Origin: Taiwanofungus camphoratus
Lineage: Eukaryota; Basidiomycota; Agaricomycetes; Polyporales; Taiwanofungaceae
DNA length: 64,000 bases
Direction of reading: 5' to 3'
NCBI GenBank assembly: GCA_003999685.1
Contig: CP021222.1
Coordinates: 372,001 to 436,000, forward strand
Within the stretch, counting starts at the first letter, position 1. The number at the start of each line of letters is the position of its first letter. The position numbers and the translations under genes were made by a program. A model generated the notes under the pieces. The model ran no database searches, was not told where the DNA came from, and worked only from the letters and a program-made list of their open reading frames with translations. Below, in pieces: positions 57,561 to 64,000 of the stretch.

Positions 57561-60500
57561 GGCACGGTCTATGGGAGCTCGTTCCGAGGGGGACAATGCA
57601 AGCCGTTCCCGGTGCCTAATCCAGCCTCGACCATTCGCTCGAGACAACCATAGATTTGATCCCAGAGAGAGCTGTCCGAGGTAGCCACAATTACCGAACG
57701 AGGCCAAGTTGAACCACCCAGCAGGCTCCCCCCGGGTAGTTTCCACTGCCTCGGATCAAGATGGACTTCCGCGGACGATCGTCCCTCCCCTCCACGAGTT
57801 TCTTTCCTCACGCAGTAAAGCCTGTCTCGTAATATGCCAGTGGCGTAGACGATGGCTGCTAATGTGGGAACGCGCGTGCCCAGCGCTGCGCGGGGTCGCG
57901 CCCGCCCGAAAGGGCAGGAAAACAAAGGAAATAGACGGGAACCGCAAGCTATGGCCGGACAGACCTCGGAGCTGGCGCATCTGAGATGATGGATCCACTC
58001 AACGCAGCCACGTCAGAGCCGCGTCATGCATCATGGATCATGGCCTGCGCTTGGGAGAGTTGGGACGCAAGTTCTGCTCAGTATGAGAGAATGCCCAGGC
58101 GATCGTGGCCGTGGCAGGGGACCTGCCGCCGAGCACATAGCCTCTCATCCTTCTGCTAGTGAAGCCATGGACGTGTGAGCAGCGAGCAAAGTGAGAAAAC
58201 GACAACCTTCCGAGTCTGATCTGTGATCCCGATGGCCGTGTGCGCAGTGGCGCGACTGCCAGCTCAGCTGCGTATGTTGATGTCCATTGACAGGTATGTA
58301 TGACTACTCCTGACGTGAACAAAGTGATGCCGGCTACTGTGTGGCTGTCAGACTCTAAACACAATACCGTTACGGGTAAAGGCCCGCACGCGTGCGCAAC
58401 AGCAAGGTGGCTGGCGTCATCGCATACGTGCACAGGCCGTGTGTCCCGGTTCGCATAGCAGCTTCGTGACGCCTCTCTAACGCAGCCGTGTACGTAGGCC
58501 GACGGGTGAAGGGGCGACAGGAAGATGCGGCCACATTTACAAGCAGCGTCAAACGCCGCTTACTCATGTCTTGCTGAACGTGCGTCAGAACTGAAAAAGG
58601 GCCGCTGCGTGTACCTGGCTTACGGACGGTTCCGGAGTTTGTGTTCCCTGACAAAGAGCGACGTTACACGTACGTCCGTGTCGTCGCGGGTGATCGGAGG
58701 ACAGTGGCAGGACGCCAAGTAAAAGCCAAGTGCGCGTACTTTCCGAGGCGCCTCCGTGTGACCATCACCAGCACACGCCGGACATAAAGGTAAGCCTGAA
58801 GAACACATGTTGGTCAGCGCCGAGCGGCGAGCACGAACGACGCGTAAGCGACCTACTGTCGGGCTTGGGCTTCGACGCCAAGACGCAAACGGTGTCCGGG
58901 GTGACATGGTACGGGAGCACAGCGCTGGCGTATAGTGGAAAGCAAGTATGTAAGTGTGTTTACTGTACGAGCGGGAGAGGTGAGGGGGATCAGCCCGAGC
59001 TTTAGGAGCGGTGCTGATGTGGCCACACAAGTGTAGAGATCACGCAGAGATCATGTCCAGCATCGAGCGCGGGCACCGCCTCCCGGAGTGTGTACGTGGC
59101 AGCACATCGTCATTTGTCCAGTGCACCGACCAGCGGCGGCACGACGACATCACCTATCAGCACACTGCACGAATAGCGAGTCCAGCCAAGGTACGAGACA
59201 ACGTCGCGAATAAACATAAGCTCACAGATAGAATGCACAGACGAGGGTGCCTAAGAATCCGTATGATGCCCGGCGACATTGGTACGATCGAGCTCGGGCG
59301 TCACAGCAGCTGCGAACGTGTCTACGAACAGTCAGCGATGCACGCGTCGACCCGTTACGGGCTTACAGCGCGAGCCGGCAAGGCCCGCAAGTGTCCCTGC
59401 GCAATCACCGACGAGCTGATTTTTTTTTCCCATCTGTCGTGCGTGAGTCCGGCGCATGCAGTCGCGCGCCCATCGTGGGATCGCAGCTGAGCAACCCGGG
59501 GCCGCTCAGACGCGCACTCGTCCAGGCGCTCTTGACCGTGTCAAGTACGACTGACCGAGTACGCGCCCGTGCGCCGCGTAGCGACTCCGCTGTCTGTGGA
59601 TCCTAGCACCCCACGGGGCCTTCGAGCGTCGGGAGTGAAAAAGGGAAGACGCGTCACCGGCATGTGTCTGCGCAGTGCGGACGGCCCTTGGTAAGTATCA
59701 GTAAGGCAGCTGTCGAACGCAGAAGAAGCGAGATTGGAATCTTATCTGCTAGGCGCCCCTGATCAGAATCAGGATTCCAGAACAATAAAGTAGACACCCT
59801 TGACGATTTTTTGTGAACAGGCAAGTTCGAGCTCCGTCATAAACAAGACGCTCTGATTGGATCAGCGTGGACGAGGCCGGCGATAGAGCTCTGAAAGAGG
59901 ATATTTTCTTGCTCGCTGCCAAGTGCCAACGGACTCGGAGCATGGAAATATCCCGAAAGTTCTCGAAATAACTATCTAATGAGAAGAGGCGCCTGAGATG
60001 GCCGAGGAGGGATATTGCACATAACGTGAATGCGAAATCATCACTAGGGTGATGTGGAAGTGGTGGGCTGTGCGGTTGTCAGGGGTGTGTGCGTACACGA
60101 TCGAGGGTAGTCTTGGGCTGTGATCTTGGACTGACTCGAGGCTTAATAGGGGGAAGACGGTGCAGGAGAAGCCCAGGCAGAGTGAATAGGAGGAGCGAGG
60201 GGAGAGGCGGATAACGTGTGCGGGAGGACTGCGGCACAGCTGGGCAGAGGTCGTGCATCGTGGCCATGAGCCGGAGGAGGGGCAGAAGGTTCGTCGGATC
60301 CAATCACGATGGCTGTATGTAAGCAGGTGCAATACAAATTGGACGCGCGGGGAGCGCGAAGATTCTGAGCTCCGTCAGCACGCTAGGCTGGTGGGTAGCA
60401 AAGAGCCTATGTTGGCAGGCGCGCCTGTGGAAGCGGCCGTGCAAGATAAGTAGTTATTACTTGGTACCCAGGACGGTTCACCACTCACGACCAAAGATGT

Positions 60501-61266
60501 GTCGTCCGATACCGTCCGAAGGGTCGGAAGTACACAGCCGGCAAGGTTGATGAGGTTGATGAGGTCTTTGATAGCACAGAGTGGAAACACGAGAAAGCAC
60601 GGAAAGCTCTGGAAAGCGGATTGTATCACCGAGATGGGCCTCGTACTTGATGAGACTCGAGGTCCGATCGATGGCGGAAGCAAACTGGGCGGTGCGGGGA
60701 GCAGGCTCCGGGTCCCTGCTAAGGCGCTTGGCGTGCTCAAGCCAGACTGATGAATGATATTTATGAAATGGCCAGTGGCGAGGGGGAAATGCTGTTGGCA
60801 GCCGGGAGGAGCAAGCGATGTGTGGTCGGGACAGGCATGAGTAGGCCCATTGTCCATCGATCCGTGTCCCGTGCAGGCGGCCAAGCAGGTCAGGTGGGCC
60901 ACAGCCCTGCTCTTGTCTTCGCAGCGGAAATGGCAAGCGCGGCGGGAAAGAGGCAGCGGGGGCGGCACGTGTTATTGCAACACAGAGGACCCCGGGAAGC
61001 GTGAGACTGCCAAGGACTGGAAAGTCTCGGAAACCCGCATAGACATGGCTTGGGCCTGTCGTATATGGCAAGTGCAGGGAGCTTGTTTGGGAGGATATCT
61101 TGGTTCGGGCTCTGGCTAACTTCGTCTCCTCAGTTTCTTCTTCTTTCGCTGCAGGCCCTCCAAGGCGCCACTCCTCTCTTTCTTCACTCCTTCTCCATCG
61201 TCAAATTCTTCTCCCCGTCGCACTCAGTAGCTCTCTCATCACCTCACCCGCTCATCACGCCGCACG
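57561..61266. other. GC-rich gene desert, right part, with promoter and leader of the downstream gene
   Basis: About 3.7 kb. The last 150 bp before 61267 are strongly pyrimidine-rich (CTTCTTCTTTCGC, CTTCACTCCTTCTCC, CCTCACCCGCTC), the usual leader of highly expressed fungal genes. Long overlapping minus-strand frames at 60375-61071 are Pro/Ser/His-rich without conservation signs and are probably fortuitous. Confidence 0.4.
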
Positions 61267-63724
61267 ATGGCGGCAGTCGTTAGCTCGTCCTACGTTCCCC
61301 GCCAAGGGATCCTCCTCAACCCCTCACCCTCAGTTTCCCCCTATCACCACTCTGTGTCCTTGCCGCCGCTCGTGCCTTCAAACTCGTCTCTGTCCTCTTC
61401 CGCTTCCTCCGTCTCCAACCTCAATACCGACTCGGACTACTTCTCTGCAAGCACTCACGCGTCTCCAGCCGTCGCCGGAACGCACAATCCTCATGTCGCC
61501 CACCAGCAGAAGCCCTGCGCTGGCTCGATGCCCACCACTTCAAGACGTATACGCTTCGCACCGCTCCCAGAGCCCCGTCGCGAAGCCTTCGTCGCCGACG
61601 GAGGGGAGTTACCGTTGTCTTCTGTTGCCGCGGACGACTCGGCCATCATCGACGCACGAAAGAATGTCAGCCCGAGCTCTTTCAGCCTAAAAAGCCAGCA
61701 GACCAAATGGCACACCGCGGTGGAAGCGAACGAACGTCGGACGCCCGGGGATCTGCTCTTTTCCGACGGCGGCGTCGGCAGCGTGAATGGAAGCGCTATT
61801 CGCCTGCTCGCGTCAGAGTCGACGCCGACACTCGGGAGCACCGCCACCGCCACTTCGAACCCTAACCCTAACATTCCTGTCCCCGTGTCAGCGTCTGCCT
61901 CTGCGAGCTCCTCGTCCACCGCCCCGTCCGAACTCGATGGCGGCGACTGGGAGCACCGGCACTCCACGCCGGCGACGCCCCAAAAATCCGGCGGGGACCT
62001 CCCGAGCCTGACCGACTCGCCGCGCCGGTCCGCGAGCAACGGGAGCAAATGGTCGAAGAAGCTCTTCAAGCCGCTACTGGCCCCGCTCTCGAAGGGCGCA
62101 TCGTACTCTGTCGAGGACGTGCGCAGCACGCTCTCTAACTCTCTCCCCAGCCCGGAGCCGGGCTCCGAGGGGTGCATGCCCGGGCGCAGCCGCGCGTCCG
62201 ACCCGGCGAAGGAGCGGGAGCGGCGGGAGGAGAAGGAGAAGAAGCGCAGCAAGAGCAAGCCGCGCGAGCGCGACCCGGAGTGGGTGCGCGAGTTCGGCAT
62301 GCCGCTGTACCGCTTCGCGAGCGAGGGCGACCCGTGGGGCGTGCCGCTCAAGAACAAGCGCGGCGAGGCGATGACGATGGCGGAGATACGCGAGGCGGGG
62401 CCGGAGATATGGCGGCAGCGCGAGCGCGAGCTCGAGAGGCAGAGAGCGCGGAGCGGCAGCGGGACGCGGATGCTGAATGGCCGGGTGTATGGCGCGAAGC
62501 GCCTCGCGAACGAGCAGGCGCGCGCGAATGGCCGCAATGCGTTCGCGAACGTAAGGTGGGTCTTGGGCTGTCTTGCATGTTGCATCTTACGCGCTCACTC
62601 GATCTTCATCTCTTTCCTTTTTCTCTTTCCTTTTTCCTCTCCTGGAGTCCGAGCTGACTCCTCCCCCTCCTATCACACAGGGACGAGCCCGAGTTCGTCG
62701 AATGGGGCTACGGCGGTATGGGCAGTGTGCAAGCTGGTAACTTCGGTGCAGGGTTCTGGGCGAGAGTGCAGGCGGGCAGGGCTGTCAGCATTGGCGCGCA
62801 TGAAGATGTTGCCACAAGGAAGGATGGGGCAGCAAGTAGAGGCTCTGTCGGCAGAGCAGGCGACGAGGAGGACGATGGAAGCGGGATGGCGTGGGTAAGG
62901 AAGCGCCGGCGAGAGAAGCGCGAACGTGAGGAACAAGAGAAGGCTGCGCGGGGCGGCTCACCTGCGCCGGACGCGCACCCAGCAGCAGATGCGAACTCGA
63001 CCGTGTCTGACTCGAACCCGCTTCAGGAGCCTCTGTCGGAGTCGCCGAAGGCGCTGGCCGCGCCGCTCCCCGAGGATGTGCCGTCCACGCCGCAACAGGA
63101 GCATGTGCTGACGGCGGTGACGCTCCCGCCAGCGCTGCGCCATCACCATCACGGGCACCACCACTCGCACTCGAGGACGTCCATGGAGCGGGCCCCGTCA
63201 GCGCTCATGGCTGCGGTGGAACGGAGAGACAGCGCGGACACTGCCCGTGGCATGCCTGTGTCTGCGCACGTGGTACCTGAGCAGGCTGGAGAGGGCGCGC
63301 AGGAGGCGAAGGCGGAGGTAGAGCTGGTCCAGGAGACCGAGGGGCGTGCGCGGGCAGGCAGTGTGGGCAGTGTGAGCACCACCAGCAGCGCGAGCGCGAT
63401 AGAGGGCGAAGACGAGGCAGAGGGTGCCGAAGATGAGAGCCCGAGAGACGCCGAGGACGACGAGGACGAGGACGATATGAAGGTGTGTTGCGCGTCTGCG
63501 TGCATGCTGCCCTTGTTCGGCCGACTGCGTTCCTATGTCTGCCTTGCTTTCTTTTCTCCTTGTTTCCTCCCTTTGCGCTGCATTGTCAACACGCGCTGAC
63601 CTACCCCGTCGCCCAACAGGACTCCTCCCGCCTTCTCGCCCTCGGTGCCGGCGTTGAGAAGATCAGCCGCCACAAAGACGCGAGCGCGCGCGCGGGCACG
63701 CCCGTCCCTACGGGGTCGAGCTGA
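61267..63724 (+). CDS. Large Ser-rich conserved protein of unknown function
   Basis: Exons 61267-62555, 62681-63482 and 63620-63724 join exactly into 731 residues. The N-terminal 300 residues are Ser/Pro/Thr-rich and probably disordered, with RIRFAPLPEPRREAF at about residue 97. A basic stretch ERERREEKEKKRSKSKPRER leads to the only globular-looking block, EWVREFGMPLYRFASEGDPW, then a charged helix (EIWRQRERELERQRARSGSG) and, after intron 1, EFVEWGYGGMGSVQAGNFGA. The C-terminal part is low-complexity: HHHHGHHHSHS (about residue 578), an acidic run DAEDDEDEDDM and a last exon RLLALGAGVEKISRHKD. The middle block resembles conserved basidiomycete proteins without assigned function. Disorder, charge and the long upstream region suggest a regulatory or scaffold protein; this is inference. 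Confidence 0.7.
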
Positions 63725-64000
63725 GCTCGTCCGCCTTATGAGGGGGAGGGCGCGTGGCCGATCGTGGAGTGCCTCGCGGCGCCATGGTCCGCCCGGCGGC
63801 GTGCGTCCTCGTCAGGTGCGGCGAAGCGAAAGGCGCCCGACGGTGTGGGCACCCCCCACCTTTTATGCTAGGCGTGTGGGTGCGCACTTTTTGCCCGCCT
63901 GTGGGTGCGCACGCGCCGGTTTGTGTGTGCCCCCTTGCGTCACGAACGCCAAAACCTCGGATGGGCTATCGCCGCCCCGCTGTATCGCCGCTGCTCGCTC
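63725..64000. other. 3' flank of the Ser-rich gene
   Basis: GC-rich. It contains a 12-base direct repeat GTGGGTGCGCAC at 63876-63887 and 63901-63912, and a possible GGTG(T)GGG...CCCACC stem near 63841-63860. No gene is seen before the window ends. Confidence 0.35.

Noticed and set aside
53400-59600. Many Arg-rich open frames on both strands of the desert
   Set aside because: None has recognisable motifs or splice-bounded exons. Arginine and proline richness follows from GC composition.
60375-61071. Two overlapping long minus-strand open frames of about 197 residues each
   Set aside because: GC-rich DNA yields long frames by chance; both are Pro/Ser/His-rich, lack domain resemblance and overlap each other.
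1-64000. Retroelement or large DNA-virus-like remnants
   Set aside because: No reverse transcriptase, integrase, capsid or polymerase motifs and no long terminal repeats were recognised on either strand.

Overview
The window is nuclear DNA of a filamentous basidiomycete, most likely a mushroom-forming agaricomycete. Genes are split by many 45-65 bp introns with GTRNGT donors and CTNAY branch sites. Several products are of basidiomycete type (DUF6593 protein, possible DUF6697 protein, TRI5-like terpene synthase, SCAP, a fungal IIC-type P-type ATPase). There are no rRNA genes, CRISPR arrays, bacterial operons or convincing tRNAs. Exon joins were worked out by hand from splice signals and family conservation; where I give exon ends, the reading frame closes exactly.

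Layout. 0-2 kb: two tandem MCP1-like (DUF1691) mitochondrial membrane protein genes, the first decayed. 2.1-7.3 kb (minus): an Na,K-ATPase-type P-type cation pump. 8.5-9.8 kb (minus): a zinc alcohol dehydrogenase. 10.0-11.1 kb: a weak small gene candidate. 11.2-13.5 kb (minus): a secreted or vacuolar serine carboxypeptidase. 14.6-15.3 kb (minus): a DUF6593 protein. 16.0-22.5 kb: an accessory, duplicated locus in which a PD-(D/E)XK nuclease-fold protein and a small protein-kinase-like protein are transcribed head to head. A second kinase copy and repeated 3' tail modules surround them. 22.5-25.1 kb: no confident gene. 25.1-29.4 kb (minus): SCAP (sterol-sensing domain plus WD40). 30.3-31.6 kb (minus): a TRI5-like sesquiterpene synthase. 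31.6-34.9 kb: AT-rich, gene-poor, with a dispersed repeat shared with 21 kb. 34.9-36.0 kb (minus): LACTB2-like metallo-beta-lactamase. 36.4-39.3 kb (plus): splicing factor CWC22. 39.8-40.8 kb (minus): basidiomycete-type hypothetical. 41.7-43.0 kb: uncertain hypothetical. 43.6-46.3 kb (plus): TIP/ITFG1-like FG-GAP membrane protein. 48.0-49.1 kb (plus): pyruvate dehydrogenase protein X. 49.7-51.3 kb (minus): checkpoint clamp subunit Rad1, sharing a 220-bp divergent promoter with a PI-PLC X-domain protein (51.6-53.2 kb). 53.2-61.2 kb: an 8-kb GC-rich gene desert with a degenerate tandem repeat carrying GATAAG and TGACGTG motifs. 61.3-63.7 kb: a large Ser-rich conserved protein of unknown function.

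Most genes are unlinked housekeeping functions (sterol sensing, splicing, pyruvate oxidation, DNA-damage checkpoint, ion transport) and do not form a pathway cluster. The accessory part is the 16-22.5 kb locus. It is the best candidate for something undescribed: a compact nuclease-fold plus kinase-fold pair in a recently duplicated neighbourhood, resembling in domain content the nuclease/kinase combinations seen in eukaryotic effector (Crinkler-type) proteins. Other points of interest are two frame-supported GC-AG introns, three stopless 3n introns in CWC22, and the 8-kb desert upstream of the Ser-rich gene.
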